From the NCBI GenBank assembly GCA_037951105.1, contig JBAMJV010007927.1:1-64000 (forward strand): DNA of 64,000 bases. The letters are read 5' to 3'. Positions 32,431 through 44,913 of the stretch are shown one piece after another. The notes beneath the pieces were generated by a model. The model was not told the origin of the DNA. It saw only the letters and a program-made list of their open reading frames with translations, and made no database searches. Numbering within the stretch: position 1 is the first letter of the stretch; each line of letters starts with the position of its first letter. A program made the position numbers and the translations under genes. Source of the stretch: Echinarachnius parma. Lineage: Eukaryota; Echinodermata; Echinoidea; Clypeasteroida; Echinarachniidae.

Positions 32431-33995
32431 GCGATTAGTCCTGTAGACGGTCCTATATGTTGTGTATTAGACATGGAGACGTTCTTTAGTACAATGTTTT
32501 GTTATGGATTCATACTCTAGAATGATGTAGAATAAATTTCTGCTTTGTTGCCACCTCGGCAACATTGGGCAACTTTTTTTATAAGCATTATAAAGATAAT
32601 TAGCTAATTTGCATATTTCTGAAATAAGGTCAGGGGTAACTTTTTATCGAGGAATAGTACGATAGTGATCAAAACTATTTTGGTAAGGTAATTTGGGGCA
32701 AGGAATCCATTTCCGGTGCTCATTTGCATGTGACATATGGGCAACACCTTGAAATCCAAGATGGCTGCCGCTAATTTGCATATTTATGAATATTATTGAT
32801 TTTCAGTGATTACAGCCTCTAATAAGCAATAATTTCAGATTATTATTCTTCAATCATGTTCTAAATATGTAGTAAAGATATTTCAGATTTGTTGCCACCA
32901 TGGCAACATCTTGATATGCATATAATTTGCATAATTAGGTTATTTACCTCATTTGCATATTCCCCCAAAGTGCGTATATTGGAAACCCAGAAAGTAAAAA
33001 TGACAAGCGATACCATTTTCCCAAGGTTTTAGGGGGCGACAAATCCCTTTCTGATAATTATTTTCATATATCACCATGGCAACCTTCTCAAATCCAAGAT
33101 GGCTGCTCATCAAATTTCATATGTTATGATACACGACTTCATTCTTTTGGTTATATTAGATCAATATTATAATGTTGGGACTTTCCATTATTGGAATAAG
33201 CAAGTAGAACACTTGAATTACAATGTAGATGGGTGCTTATAGTAAAAATATTACAGTTGCATAAAATAAATGCTGTTAAAGTGGAAAATAGCATTATCTC
33301 TATTCAAATACAAAGGCGGCCATCTTGGATTTATATTGGTTGCAAAGGTAATACAACGATTTAAGTATCATAAATGGATTTGTTGCCCCCTAAAACCTTG
33401 GAAAAATGGTATTTCCCGTCTTTTTAACCTTCTGGGTTCACAATATACACGATTTTACCTGATTTCTGGGAATATGCAAATTAGGTAAATTATCTAATTA
33501 TGCTAATTACATGCATTGTCAGAGGTTGCCCAGGTGGTAACCGAGCTGGACAATATCTAATACACATTGAGAACATGACTGAAGAAAATAAAGAAACATT
33601 ATTGCTTATTTCAGGCTACAGCCACTGAAAATCAATAATATTCATAAATATGCAAATTAGGGGCCGCCATATTGGATTTCAGGGTGTTGCCTACATGGCA
33701 CTTGCAAATGAGCACCGGAAATGGATTCATAACCCCAAAATACCCTAGAATATGTGTTTTAATTACTATTGGACTATTCCTAGATAGAGAATGACCCCTG
33801 ACCTTATCTCAGAAATATGCAAATTAGCTAATTATCTTTATAATGCTTATAAAAAGAGTTGCCCAAAGTTGCCAAGGTGGCAACAAAGCTGAAATTTTGT
33901 ATTAACCCTTCTAGAATATTAATCAATAATAAAACATTGTACTAAAGAACATTTCTAGGTCTTATTAAAATCTACAGGACTAGATTGTTGCTTGA
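32431..33995. mobile_element. Large foldback element, arms about 690 bp
   Basis: Outer ends GCGATTAGTCCTGTAGA and TCTACAGGACTAGATTG. The arms run in register through CTTTGTTGCCACCTCGGCAA, TAATTAGCTAATTTGCATAT and AAATCCAAGATGGC to near 33125 and from near 33300. Divergence is moderate. A similar design, also with AAATCCAAGATGGC, occurs at 59898-62306. Confidence 0.85.
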
Positions 33996-34239
33996 AAAAG
34001 AGATCGCGAATGAACTGACAGCCGACTAGAAAGTGAGCAAAAAATCACATTTGTGGGAAACGAATGGACACGCAAGTGACATATCCATAACAAATAGCCC
34101 AAGCTTATATTTGATAGGTATGCTTTCATTTTATACTGTCTTTTTTTATGAATTGACACCGCGATTCTGAAAATGGTACTCACGTAAATTGAGTATACGG
34201 GGATGTGCCGCTGGGAAGCGTGACTTTTTCAAGAAAGAT

Positions 34240-34325
34240 CCTTAGACATGGGTCCGCTTTTCATAAAAAAAATCCTTAGACATGGGTCCTATTAAAAAAA
34301 ATAAACCCTTAGACATGGGTCCCTT
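34240..34325 (+). repeat. Three copies of CCTTAGACATGGGTCC
   Basis: The 16-base motif occurs three times, separated by A/T-rich spacers. Confidence 0.8.
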
Positions 34326-34404
34326 TTTCATTTATTCCTTTCCCTCTTTTCTCTCTCATATTCTCCGGGATTTTGGGATTTTCCGCTGTGAATTGAAATT
34401 GCTA

Positions 34405-34830
34405 ACATTTTCAAGCTCGCTCCGCTCGCTCGCATACATAATATTTCACAACGTCGGGTGATTATATTACCCTTCATAACGCCATAGCATAAGTAATAAA
34501 ACGAATATACCAATACAATAATTGAAACAAATGGCAATGAAATAGGTACAATTTTCAAGCTCGCTCCGCTTGCTCGCATACAAAATATTTCACAACGTCG
34601 GGTGATTGTATTACCCTTTATAACGCCGTAATAAAACGAATATACCCATACAGTAATTGAAATAAATGGCAATTATCCGCTCATGAAAAATGTAAACTTT
34701 TCAAGCTCGCTTGCATACATAATATTTCACAACGTCGGGTGATTATATTACCCTTCATAACGCCATAATAAGTAATACAACGAATATACCCATACAATAA
34801 TTGAAACAAATCTACTGGCCCAAAAGGGCC
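34405..34830 (+). repeat. Tandem repeat, three units of about 145 bp
   Basis: Each unit starts TTTCAAGCTCGCT and continues ATATTTCACAACGTCGGGTG, ATTACCCTT(C/T)ATAACGCC, AACGAATATACC. The third unit is shorter and runs into ACTGGCCCAAAAGGGCCAG. Confidence 0.85.
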
Positions 34831-35362
34831 AGTTAAAAAAAAACGTGAGTGTGGAGCCCTGAATGAGTGCATAATAATTATGTGACACATATCTAGGGTT
34901 AATCACTTGATTGAGTGATAGATCGAAAATGAATCAATGTAAAATAAAAAATAATTAATTAAAATTTAGAAAAGAGTTGGACTCGGATGGTCTGGACTCG
35001 GACTCGGGTGGTCTGGACTCGGTCTCGGACTCGGACAGTCTGGACTCGGACTCGGTCTCGGACTCGGATTGGGTGGACTCGGATACAACACTGCTGTCTA
35101 TAGCAGCCAACCTGCCTAAAGTGGCCATTGAAAGTGATCCCCTGCAGGGAAACACTGTTATGGAACATGTCTTTATACAATGCTCGAAATTAACTTTTTT
35201 TTGCTGGTGGCCAGGGCCCGTATTCAATTCCGTACTTAAGTACAAAATTTAAGCAATTTACTTAGTATTTGGCTTAAGTAAATTACTTAGCCAAAATTGA
35301 GATTCAATTCATCGGCTAAGTATTTTACTAAGTAAAGTATGATTTTGTCTTAGTAAATTACC

Positions 35363-35543
35363 TACCGTATTTGTCGGTGTATTAACCGCTCCGGTGTATT
35401 AACCGCACCCCTAAAAAAAATTTTTAAAAATAAAAAATAAAAAAAAAGTGCGGGTAATACGGTCGTGTATTAACCGCACCCCCTTTTTTTTTTTTTTTTT
35501 TTTTTTGAAAAAAGGTGCGGTTAATACACCAGCAAATACGGTA
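35363..35543. mobile_element. TA-flanked MITE with TACCGTATTTG ends
   Basis: TACCGTATTTGTCGGTGTAT at the left matches the right end with two mismatches, and each end is followed by TAACCGCACC. The interior is mostly A and T runs. The pattern (TACCGTA, TATTAACCGCACC) parallels the TACCGTAAAACTCC family. Confidence 0.8.
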
Positions 35544-35752
35544 AGTACTTTACTTAAGCAAGGTTGCTATTCAAATCCCTCATTGTGACTTAGTAATTTG
35601 CTTAAACTTAGGAAAATCATTAGGACACTTAAGCATAGCTTAACGCTGGAATTAGTGGGAAACAGGTATTTAATATGGTGGTGAAACGACATTAAATGCT
35701 CCGAAATAGAAATGCAACCCCCTTCCCCTGAAAGTTATAATTTAATATGATA

Positions 35753-35856
35753 TACCGTAAAACTCCGTGTATAAGGCGCACTTTTTTTCCGTCGGAAAAA
35801 TTTCAAAGTCGGGGGTGCGCCTTATACACAGGTACAGCAAAAAAAAAAAAAAAAAA

Positions 35857-35887
<31 letters not shown>

Positions 35888-36805
35888 GGGGGGGGGAGGG
35901 GACACCCTGTAGTCATGTTCAATGCATATTACACTGGTCTAGGGCATGACAAGAGCTTGATATGTAGGGACACTGATTTTCCGTTTCAAAAAAAGGCCTT
36001 TTCCGTTTCAGAAAATCTGGAATTCCGTTTTTACCTGCCTGAAAAACGGAAATTCCGTTTTGCCATAGACTTTGTACATGTGAAAAACTGCAAATTCCGT
36101 TTACATAGAACTCCATACAAAATTCAATGAGTAGGGTAAAATCATGATTTTCACCCACAAATCATCAAAATTTGGGGGGAATGTGTCATGCCTGATATCA
36201 GGAAGGACTTACCACAGGCCAGAGGCAGAGAGTAAATATCTTTAACATTTATTCATTAATGATTAAGGCTGAGTTGGTTCAGTCCGTCACACTGGTTCCC
36301 GACCGTCACCATCGGGTCCCGGTTTCGTTTTTTTCGGAACGGGCTCCGAAAAAGAAAAGAAAAAAAAAAATAAAAAAATATTCATGAGTAGCAGCACTCA
36401 TTTAATATTCAATTTTATAAACAGTGGTTATACATCTTTCTCATTAAACAAAGTTATTAATGAATTTAGTATTTTGCATATTTAATTAGCTTTGCTACCT
36501 CATGAATATATGAATATTCATGACAACAGTGTTATTGCTCAATAAATGTGCAATTTTTGTAATAACCACTATGTTTTATTTGAGAAAATGTATATGTTGA
36601 TGAATGCTAAATTAAACATTAAGCCCTTGTTAGGCCCTAGAACAGTGATGTAAGCATTCCAACAGCACTACAGGGTGACTAAAAAAAAATACAGGGTGTC
36701 TAAAAAAAAAAAAAAAAAAAAAAAAAGATTTTTTTTTTTTTTTTTTTAGAAAGTTGGGGGTGCGCCTTATACACGAGTGCGCCTTATACACGGAGTTTTA
36801 CGGTA
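35753..36805. mobile_element. TACCGTAAAACTCC element, copy 2, itself interrupted
   Basis: Ends as in copy 1 (31268-31848), with TATAAGGCGCAC instead of TATAAGACGCAC. It holds A, T and G homopolymers (35840-35897) and an inserted fragment at 35966-36370. Confidence 0.82.
35966..36370. mobile_element. AGGGACACTGATTTTCCG element, truncated copy
   Basis: Nearly identical to 41561-41960 but lacks the right terminus. Homology stops in the A-rich stretch at about 36370. Confidence 0.8.
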
Positions 36806-38228
36806 AGCGCATTATCAAAGCAAACTGTGCGCAGTGCGCTTCAATTCAGGCGCATTAAGAGTCGTTGCGCTCATGAAATCACAGATTTATACGCGCCAAA
36901 AGGCTGTGTACAGTGCACTATTAAGAACAAAAATAGTGAATGGCAATCATACAGGGAAAAGAAAAAATCGAGCTGTTACCGAATATTATCTGCTTGATTT
37001 GTTCATATTTTGTTTACTTGTATGGATGTTGTGGATATAATGTGATCTTTTGGTGGACATATTCTTCAAACATTGCAAGTGATATATTTATGGGACGTTA
37101 AATAATGGTCACAGCCGGCGGGTAAGTTATTTTTAATACTTCTTTATCATACAAGTATATTCCATGTTTGAACATAGTTTGCTGGTTCGTTATTGGACTG
37201 GAGGCATCATTATGGATCATATTATGTAAAAAATCAATAACTGTCTCCACTTTCTGTTTTAACACATGAATTCCCACTGACAAGCGTCGCACAAAATTGG
37301 TTTGCGATTTTGTTTTAACACGTGAATTCCCATAGACAAGCGTTGCACAAAATGGTTCGCGGATACCATCAGCACTAATTTACAAACCATTGTGACGTCA
37401 CAAGTATTTTACTTAGATTTTGTCTTATGTAAGTAAAAGTCTAAAATGTGATTTGAATACGAGATAAGTAAAGTTCTTAGCTTAGCAATTTACTTAGTAA
37501 ATTTCTTACTTATTCTAAGTACGGAATTGAATACCGGCCCTGGTCGGGCCAGTAAAATTAGTATTTTTCCAAATTTGGTGGCCCGAAACCAAAAACTACT
37601 GGCCCGAAAAAAATAAGGAAAAACAAAAGTAAAATGAATACAATAACCCTATATGAATAGCTTCAGGGTACTCGGCAATACTTTTTATTTTTTCATTCCC
37701 CTTTGTTTCATTGTAAGATAAATTAAATAAACATGAATTAGGATGAATGTGTGTGTGTCATGTCTTCTTATTCATCGTCTTCATCAAAAAATCACAGCGA
37801 TTGAATACACACGAGTGACAATTTCACTTCCAGTCATACATAGTCAGGGTCTAGGTGACAAAACAAAAATGGTAGAAAAAACATGAGAAGTAATATATAT
37901 ATATATGAATATTCATGAGCAGCATACATGAATATTCATGATGCTCATTAGATATGCAAAATAACTGAAATTACTGAAATTACTAACATCGATTTTTAAT
38001 ATGAAACTTTTTAGAAAACTGGTTAGAAAATGAGTACTGCTGCTCAAGAATGTATGAATATTCATTAGCAGCAGTGTTACTTGCTCAATTAACTTGCAAC
38101 TTTTTAACTAACCAATATCTTGTATGTGAGAAAAGGGTATAAGTTGCTGAATGCTACATTTTAAAGCAAGCTGTTGTCATGCCCTAGACAAAACTAAACA
38201 TGACTACAGGGTATGATACAAAAAAAAA

Positions 38229-38229
<1 letters not shown>

Positions 38230-38259
<30 letters not shown>

Positions 38260-38262
38260 TAA
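38230..38262 (+). repeat. AAAT simple repeat
   Basis: Run of AAATAAATAAAT within the nested block. Confidence 0.8.
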
Positions 38263-38419
38263 AAAACAGCAATTTTTAGTGGCCCTGGGCCATCGGGCCT
38301 GTGCTAATTTCGAGCATTGCTTTATATAATTCGTAGTCACCTGTCTACAGTGGCCACTATTCTTGATTCCCTTGGGTGGTCACTATTATACTGTTGTTAA
38401 ATGGCGATGGAGGGTATAG

Positions 38420-38550
38420 CACGGAATATTACATCCCGAGAGATTTCAAATGCTATTGAGGGAAGAGTAAATAAGTCCCGAGACGAAGTCGAGGGACTTA
38501 TTTTCTTCACGAAATAGAATTTGAAGTCCCGAGGGTAGGAATATTCTGTG
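38420..38550. repeat. Foldback MITE
   Basis: CACGGAATATT (38420 on) pairs with AATATTCTGTG (38540-38550), and the core AATAAGTCCC (38470-38479) with GGGACTTATT (38493-38502). TCCCGAG/CTCGGGA words lie between. Confidence 0.7.
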
Positions 38551-38791
38551 ATTTTCCCGACAACAAATTTAACAACTGTTTTATCATCTGACTGTCAAAA
38601 TCCGTTTCACTCGCTCACTCACAGAAACACTCGCTACACATCACACAACATGCACAACGCAGAATTCACCCACTCATGTGCACAATAAAGTCGATCGGCG
38701 TACTTACGATTGCCTTTCTTCAGATCACTGCATTTCTATCAGAACTATTTGTCGATTGGGCTTAACTGCAGAATACCCCACCACTTCTCAT

Positions 38792-40742
38792 TAGGCTTGG
38801 GCGTCAGAACCGATTACCCGATTCTACTCGACTCCAGAAATGGGAATCGGCCCTCGATTCTTGAATAGCGTAGAACCGAGTACTCGAAATACGGTTCAAG
38901 TGCAAAGTAGTACCGATTCTGTGTCTATTGACTCGCGATAGAAGGGGAGAGTCGGCTCTAATCCTGACTCTCCTCAGTCATAATCGGAATAGACCAACCA
39001 AAAAAATACACGGGGGCAAAGGGCGATTCGCCCCCGATACCTTTGGAATCGCCCCCGTGAGCCACGGCACGGGGGCGAAAAAAAAAAAATAAAAATAAAA
39101 ATTAAAAAAATTAAATTTTTTTTTTTTACATCTTTTTGCATGATCGGAAAGCGCCAGAAACGTACCAAACATGGCATAATCGGATAGATCACATCATGAT
39201 AATCATTTATTAGACCCTTGAGCAGTGAAAATGATGTAAAAAAAAAAAGAGCCCCCGTGAGCCCCAAAATAGCCCTCGTGAATAATTTCACGAGGGCGTT
39301 TTTCTTTCTCAAAATTTTCAAAATCGCCCTCGTGAAAAAAAAAGTATTTTTTTGGTTGGAATAGACGCGAACTATATAGCGCGGCCCAGCATAATTTACT
39401 TATTGAACGCATGAAACCGCCGTGTCTCGCGCACAGACACACTCTTCTCGTCTCTCGCACACTGCACAGACAGTCTTTCCTCGTCTCTCCCGTCTTAAAT
39501 CATTTCAAGAAAACAACGGTGGCGCGCGCGCCAATAGACTAGACGTGTACATGTACTTCAGTACATGTGCGCGCGCTGTCGGCCATGCCCATATATAGAA
39601 GTATGACTCACAGAACATACGAGCATGTACGTTCGTGTACCGTACTGACCGGCATAATCGCCACATACTTTTTCCTTGAAAAATACCCGCAAAGTTGGGG
39701 TGCGGCGCGTACGCGGCGATAGTCAAATTTTCACTTTTCACCGGCCTCAAAACAACACATTTCAGCAGGTGTGGGACTATTTGTTGTATTGCACTGTATT
39801 GTATTGCGTGATAAAACATTATAAAGCCAAATTGTCTACGTTTACCCTGGTCTAGAATGGTTTCTCACCTTTTTTGCTGATATTTGCTAAATCCGATACG
39901 TTTTTAACTTCAAAGTTACGAAACAAACTACCACTGCCAGCGCCGCGCTTGCCTGACATCGATCTACGTGCGTTATGGATGCATTGCATTGCACAGTAGT
40001 ACAGGGTTCTCTGTAGTACAGTGCAGTACAGTAGGGGTAGGTACGTTAGAGTACGGTTCGGACATTTTGATCGAGATGGTACATCGTAACTCATAGCTTG
40101 CATACAGTGTGCATGGCAGTTAAATAGCGCGATTGCGAGAAATTTTACGCGCCGCCGATTCCCTGCTTAAATTTGGCAAATTTTCCCCGCCGATTTTCTG
40201 GTTTTCGGCCGTTATTCCCGGTTTTTTTGTCCCCAGTTTCCCTAGCGCACTTTACTCCCACTTTTTTTTTTCAATTTCAACGCTCAAAGTCGGCATGCGG
40301 CGTTTACGCGGCTGCGGCGATTCCGCCGGTCAGGAGGGTATGCAGCATAGTAGATCTACAGCATAGCATTGCAAGCGAAGCAAAACTCCACATGCAATGC
40401 TCGCGCTGGCTCGATATGGATATATACATGGCGGCAATGTACTGTTTATGTCGCTGTTTGCGAACTTTTTAATATATCAGGTAAGAAAATTCTATTTGAA
40501 TGTTGTTACTTGTTACTTGTTACTTGCAATTGTACCTGCCTTACGCGGTATGCACTACTAGAAACCATCACCATTGTACTAATGGGTATCTCTCGCTCGA
40601 AACCATGTACACAGAGGGTATGATTGTGTGATTTTGCAGGTATGAATTATGTGTACGATCTGAGAACCGATTCCGCTCAGAATCGAGACATGGGTATCGA
40701 ACCGGAATCGACTCCAAGCTGGGGCAGAACCGCCCAAGCCTA
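38792..40742. mobile_element. Non-autonomous hAT, 1951 bp, exact 8-bp target duplication
   Basis: Ends TAGGCTTGGGCGTCAGAACC and AGAACCGCCCAAGCCTA; CTTCTCAT flanks both sides (38784-38791, 40743-40750). Subterminal GAATCG/CGATTC words recur at both ends. No transposase frame is present. Confidence 0.88.
38996..39357. mobile_element. Small element nested in the hAT, 9-bp target duplication
   Basis: AACCAAAAAAATAC at the left and GTATTTTTTTGGTT at the right, flanked by GGAATAGAC on both sides. The interior repeats GCCCCCGTGAGCC and GCCCTCGTGAA words. Similar GAGCCCCCGA wording occurs at 62640-62800. Confidence 0.75.
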
Positions 40743-41073
40743 CTTCTCATACCAGTTTGTTGGCGACTTTTTGATCCAATTGTACTGAAAATCGCTGATT
40801 TTTTTTCTTCTTTTTTTTTTTCTTTCGTTCCCTGCATGCCCGCGAGATAAATGATTTTTATGCATACATGTACAAGTAACACGGGTACGGTATATGTACG
40901 GTATGTGTAAATTTTGTATCGTAAACAATTGCCCGTCTTGCAGGGGTGTAATATTGCCATACTCTATACCAAAATATAACACGGCAGCGGCATGTACTGT
41001 ATTTACTAAGTCAGGTGATAAATACAGATTTTATATACTAGTTTTACTTTATGTAAATATAGTATAGAGCTGT

Positions 41074-42157
41074 TTAAAGGCAGTGTTGAGTATTGGTATT
41101 TCCCGAAGTGCCCCCCAATATTTTTTTGTGAGATAATGAAAAACTGACTGTCAAATTCGAAAGAACATGCAATTTTAATGACAGAATAAACTTTATTTGA
41201 TCAAAATCGGTTCAGAAACGGCTGAAATATCCATAAATATATTTTTATTCAAAATGTTCTTCACCGGCAATCACCGGGCGATATTTAGACTTTTTAGAAA
41301 AATTTCAAAAAATGCTTGAAGACTACTTTGAAAACAAATCAGAATAGGTTTTTAAAAAGTCGTTGATGATATCTCTATTGAATCATTATTTTAACAAACA
41401 TTAATGCACAATTTTGTATGAAAAAAGGCTAAAACCAATTAATTATTTTAAATAGCGCCCTCTTGAGTTGTAACAGCTCTTTTTGAATGATAACAGGGGT
41501 TTTACTTAGTCGTTTGTAATTGTGTATACTTTTCGAGCATGGTGAAGTTATAACTATTATAGGGACACTGATTTTCCGTTTCAAAAAAAGGCCTTTTCCG
41601 TTTCAGAAAATCTGGAATTCCGTTTTTACCTGCCTGAAAAACGGAAATTCCGTTTTGCCATAGACTTTGTACATGTGAAAAACTGCAAATTCCGTTTACA
41701 TAGAACTCCATACAAAATTCAAGGAGTAGGGTAAAATCATGATTTTCACCCACAAATCATCAAAATTTGGGGGGAATGTGTCATGCCTGATATCAGGAAG
41801 GACTTACCACAGGCCAGAGGCAGAGAGTAAATATCTTTAACATTTATTCATTAATGATTAAGGCTGAGTTGGTTCAGTCCGTCACACTGGTTCCCGACCG
41901 TCACCATCGGGTCCCGGTTTCGTTTTTTTCGGAACGGGCTCCGAAAAAGAAAAGAAAAAAAAAAAAAAAAAAAAAAAAGATATATATATTTTTTATTTAT
42001 TTATTTATTTATTTTTTCCGTTTTTCCGTTTCAAATGGTCAATTCCGCGATTTTCCGCGATCGCGGAAAATCCGTGTCTCTACTATTACTTTGTACCGTA
42101 ATGGTGCCGGTTTGGTTACTAAAGTTAAGTTTGACCAATACTCAACTATCCCTTTAA
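41074..42157. mobile_element. TTAA-flanked element, copy 1, with nested insert
   Basis: TTAAAGGCAGTGTTGAGTAT at the left and ATACTCAACTATCCCTTTAA at the right. Interior words (AATAAACTTTATTTGATCAA, TTGTATGAAAAA, AAATAGCGCCCTCTTGAGTT) recur in inverted copy 2, 54836-55748. Confidence 0.75.
41561..42081. mobile_element. hAT-like element, 521 bp
   Basis: AGGGACACTGATTTTCCG at the left, CGGAAAATCCGTGTCTCT at the right. Flanks ACTATTAT and ACTATTAC are an 8-bp target duplication with one mismatch. The interior carries many TTCCGTTT words. Confidence 0.8.
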
Positions 42158-42521
42158 GCATATGTCAACAAAAGTATATCTATTTACTCCCATGCTCATC
42201 TCATAATTGTGCCACTTTGAGGTAAAAATAACCATTATATTAATTCTTTAATGCGTGCATAATTATTTTATTTCTTTTATATTTTTGTTTTCATGTACTT
42301 TCTTCCATTTTTTGGAATATACAGATTTTATAGAAGAAAGTAGTCGTTTGCCAGAGCAGTATCGCTATTTTGTGGTCAAGGACAACAATGGAAAAAGGTA
42401 TATTTAATTTGTATTCATTATGATGATCGGGGAAAATGTAATTCAAAGAAAGGTGAACAAAAAGGCTTGCAGCATTATGGCCATCAGGGCGCATTTGCAA
42501 TTTAAACATACATGTAACTGT

Positions 42522-42998
42522 TGTACAAAGACTCAGAGTTGAACTTAACTCTAATGCCCGGCGCAGACAGAGCCGACTCGACTGGTTGTCATTCCGATCG
42601 GCTCAGTTTTCAGTGCCTCGCGACACACATTTTGCCAGTCGAGAGACAGTCGGATGCCAGTTGGGGCCGATTCAACAAGATAAATCTGCTCCGACCGACC
42701 GGGCCCAACTCTAGCCTGATTGAAACCAGTCGGGTAGGGTCGAGTTGGCTCTGTCTGCGCCGGGCTTAAGTTGGACTTAACAATTATGGAAAGCCATTTG
42801 TAGCCTTGTAATAAAACATATATTCAAAAGCAAAACTATGCAAGTATTTGAACAACCACCCAAAATTTATATCAATTATGTTGAGGCTCTTAAAAATTAC
42901 TGTTTGCCATTTTCAAAAGAACTGTTTCAACAATTTTTACGAAGGATCTAACAGCTTTCCATAATTAGTTCAACTTTGAATCTTTGTGAAACACCCCA
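42522..42998. mobile_element. GTGTTTCACAAAGAT-type element, copy 1
   Basis: Right end GAATCTTTGTGAAACACCCC; left end weaker (ACAAAGACTCAGAGTTGAAC). The interior TTATGGAAAGCCATTTGTA is shared with 51093-51924. Confidence 0.7.
42556..42765. mobile_element. GC-rich MITE, 210 bp
   Basis: GCCCGGCGCAGACAGAGCCG at 42556 and its near-exact inverted partner ending at 42765. TAA/TTAA words flank it. It inserted in the element above. Confidence 0.85.
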
Positions 42999-43019
42999 AG
43001 GTGTTATTTATCATCTGTT

Positions 43020-44180
43020 TTTGCCGAGCCCACCCAGGTGGAGGAAGATTAAGGGATCCAAATTTGCTCGTTGATCTGTCCTCAGTCCGTCTGTCTGCCG
43101 GCTTCCGTCCGTCCGTGACACTTACACAAATTTGAATAACTTTTCAACCCTCCATGTGTTTGTAACCAAACTTGATTTGTAGATGCCCTATATTGGCCTC
43201 CGTGATATTATGGGGTTAAAAGTCACATAAGTAGGTCAAAGGTCAAATGAGGTCAAATGTGAAAGTGTTGGGGTAAGAGTCTATTAGGGTTGATAACTTT
43301 CCAACCCTGCATCTGTTTGTAACCAAACTTGATTGGTAGATGCCTTATATATTGGCCTCCATGATATTATGGGGTCAAAGGTCAAATGTGAAAGTGGTGG
43401 GGTAAGAGTATATTAGGGTTGACAACTTTCCAACCCTGCATCTGTCTGTAACCAACTTGATTGGTAGATGCCCTATATTAGCCTCCGTGATATTCTGGGG
43501 TCAAAGGTTATATAAGTAGGTCAAAGGTAAAGGTCAAATGTGAACGTTTTGGGTAAGAGTCTATTTGGGTTGATAACTTTCCAACCCTGCACTTGTTTGT
43601 AACCACACTTGATTGGTAGATGCCCTATATTGGCCTCCATGATATTCTCGGGGGTCAAAGGTCACATAAGTAGGTCAAATGTCAAATGAGGTCAAATGTG
43701 AAAGTTTGGGGGTAAGAGTAAAGGTTGATAACTTTCCAACACTGCATCTGTGTGTAACCAAACTAGTTTTAAATAGATGCCATATATTGGCCTCCATGAC
43801 ATTCTTGGGTCAAAGGTCACATAAGTAGGTCAAATATCAAATGAGGTCAAATGTGAACGTTTTGGGGTAAGAGTTAGGGTTGATAACTTTCAAACCCTGC
43901 ATCTGTGTGTAACCAAACTTGATGAATATAGATGCCATATATTGGCCTCCATGATATTCTGGGGTCAAAAGTGACATAAGTAGGTCAATGGTCAAATGTG
44001 AAAGTTTACCTGCAAGACTCTATTAGGGTTGATAGCTTTCCAATCCTGCATCTGTTTGTAACCAAACTTGATTGGTAGATGCCCTATATATTGGCCTCCA
44101 TGATATTGTGGGGCCAAAGGTCAAATGTGAAAGTTTACCTGCAAGATCCTATAATCTGATCTGTTTGTAACCAAACTTCG
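43020..44180 (+). repeat. Tandem repeat with AGGTCA half-sites, about seven 150-bp units
   Basis: Units contain AACTTTCCAACCCTGCATCT, GTAACCAAACTTGATTGGTA, CCTATATTGGCCTCCATGAT, GGGGTCAAAGGTCA and AGGTCAAATGTGAAAG. It opens CCGAGCCCACCCAGGTGGA. A shorter copy with the same opening lies at 47478-47830. Confidence 0.85.
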
Positions 44181-44538
44181 TTGGCATGAATGCGCGCAAT
44201 TGGGCTAGACACATAACGTGTATTATTATAGCCTTGTTTATTGTTGTTGTAGAAGGGACGAGTTATCTTGCCATAAAACTATTGTCTGTCTGCAAGAAGG
44301 CACGGGGCATTTTGCCCCAATTATTCCAACTGTGCTGAGGTAGTTAGCAGGACAACGTTCTTCTTGTCCTTTATGTGTTTTGCCTGGTGAACTGTTTCTC
44401 CGGTAAATATTTGATTCTGCCTTAAATCCCTAAAGCTGATTTTGCCCTAAAATGTGTTGGTTTTGTCAAGATGTACCCAAAATGTTGTATTTTAAAACTC
44501 TCAAGCTAAAGAGGAGAGCAGAACTCTAGCCCCAGGCC

Positions 44539-44716
44539 CCCCCCCCCCCCCCCCTCCCTTGCATCATACACCTACCGGTATGAAGATTTTAAATCAGCCC
44601 TAACCCTGATAGCCTATTGGGCCACTAAAAAAGACCTACGGACTACCAAAAATTGCTACAAAATATAATTAATCTATTTAACTTGCCTCCTATTCCTCCC
44701 CCCCCCCCCCCCCCCG
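44539..44716 (+). repeat. Two C tracts
   Basis: C runs at about 44539-44554 and 44698-44715, with no gene between. Confidence 0.8.
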
Positions 44717-44913
44717 TAGTACACCACTGATTATAATGGCAATTACCCCTTCATTGATGAACAATGGCAACTTAATTAGAAGAAATTCATACAAACCACC
44801 AGTTGAATCTTTGTTGATTTTGTTGAACACAATTATTATAGTGTGTACATTGTTAGTTTGTTACTAAAGCACTTCATCATGGTGTTTTTTTTTTTTCACT
44901 CATAAAACTCCAG

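Larger units (their letters stand above)
32204..35093. mobile_element. Non-autonomous hAT, 2890 bp, exact 8-bp target duplication
   Basis: Ends CAGTGTTGTATGACTCGAG and CTCGGATACAACACTG. CTGTCTAT flanks both sides (32196-32203 and 35094-35101). Both ends carry repeats of GGACTCG/CGAGTCC (32216-32335, 34976-35085). No transposase. It contains the 1.5-kb foldback element and a 140-bp tandem array. Confidence 0.88.
35220..37534. mobile_element. Element with TATTCAATTCCGTACTTA ends
   Basis: GTATTCAATTCCGTACTTA (35220) and TAAGTACGGAATTGAATAC (to 37534) are perfect inverted ends. Many TTACTTAG/CTAAGTAA words stand near both ends. It hosts two further elements. Confidence 0.8.
35178..38329. mobile_element. 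hAT-like element with GCTCGAAATTA ends, copy 1
   Basis: CAATGCTCGAAATTAAC at the left and GCTAATTTCGAGCATTG at the right, flanked by CTTTATA on both sides (35171-35177, 38330-38336). Subterminal motifs GGTGGCC, GGGCCAGTAAAA, CTGGCCCGA are shared with copies at 48384-49817 and 54201-54440. Most of its length is other transposons inserted in it. Confidence 0.8.
32170..38397. mobile_element. Small MITE split by nested hAT elements (outermost layer)
   Basis: Pieces 32170-32203, 35094-35177 and 38330-38397 read as one element like that at 3676-3847 (CCAACCTGTCTTAGTGGCC, AAAGTGGCCATTGAAAGTGA, CACCTGTCTACAGTGGCC) once two insertions are removed. The real length would be about 190 bp. Confidence 0.65.

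Noticed and set aside
38792..40742. hAT transposase gene inside the 1951-bp element
   Set aside because: No frame shows hAT motifs; the open frames are short and lie over simple or GC-rich sequence.
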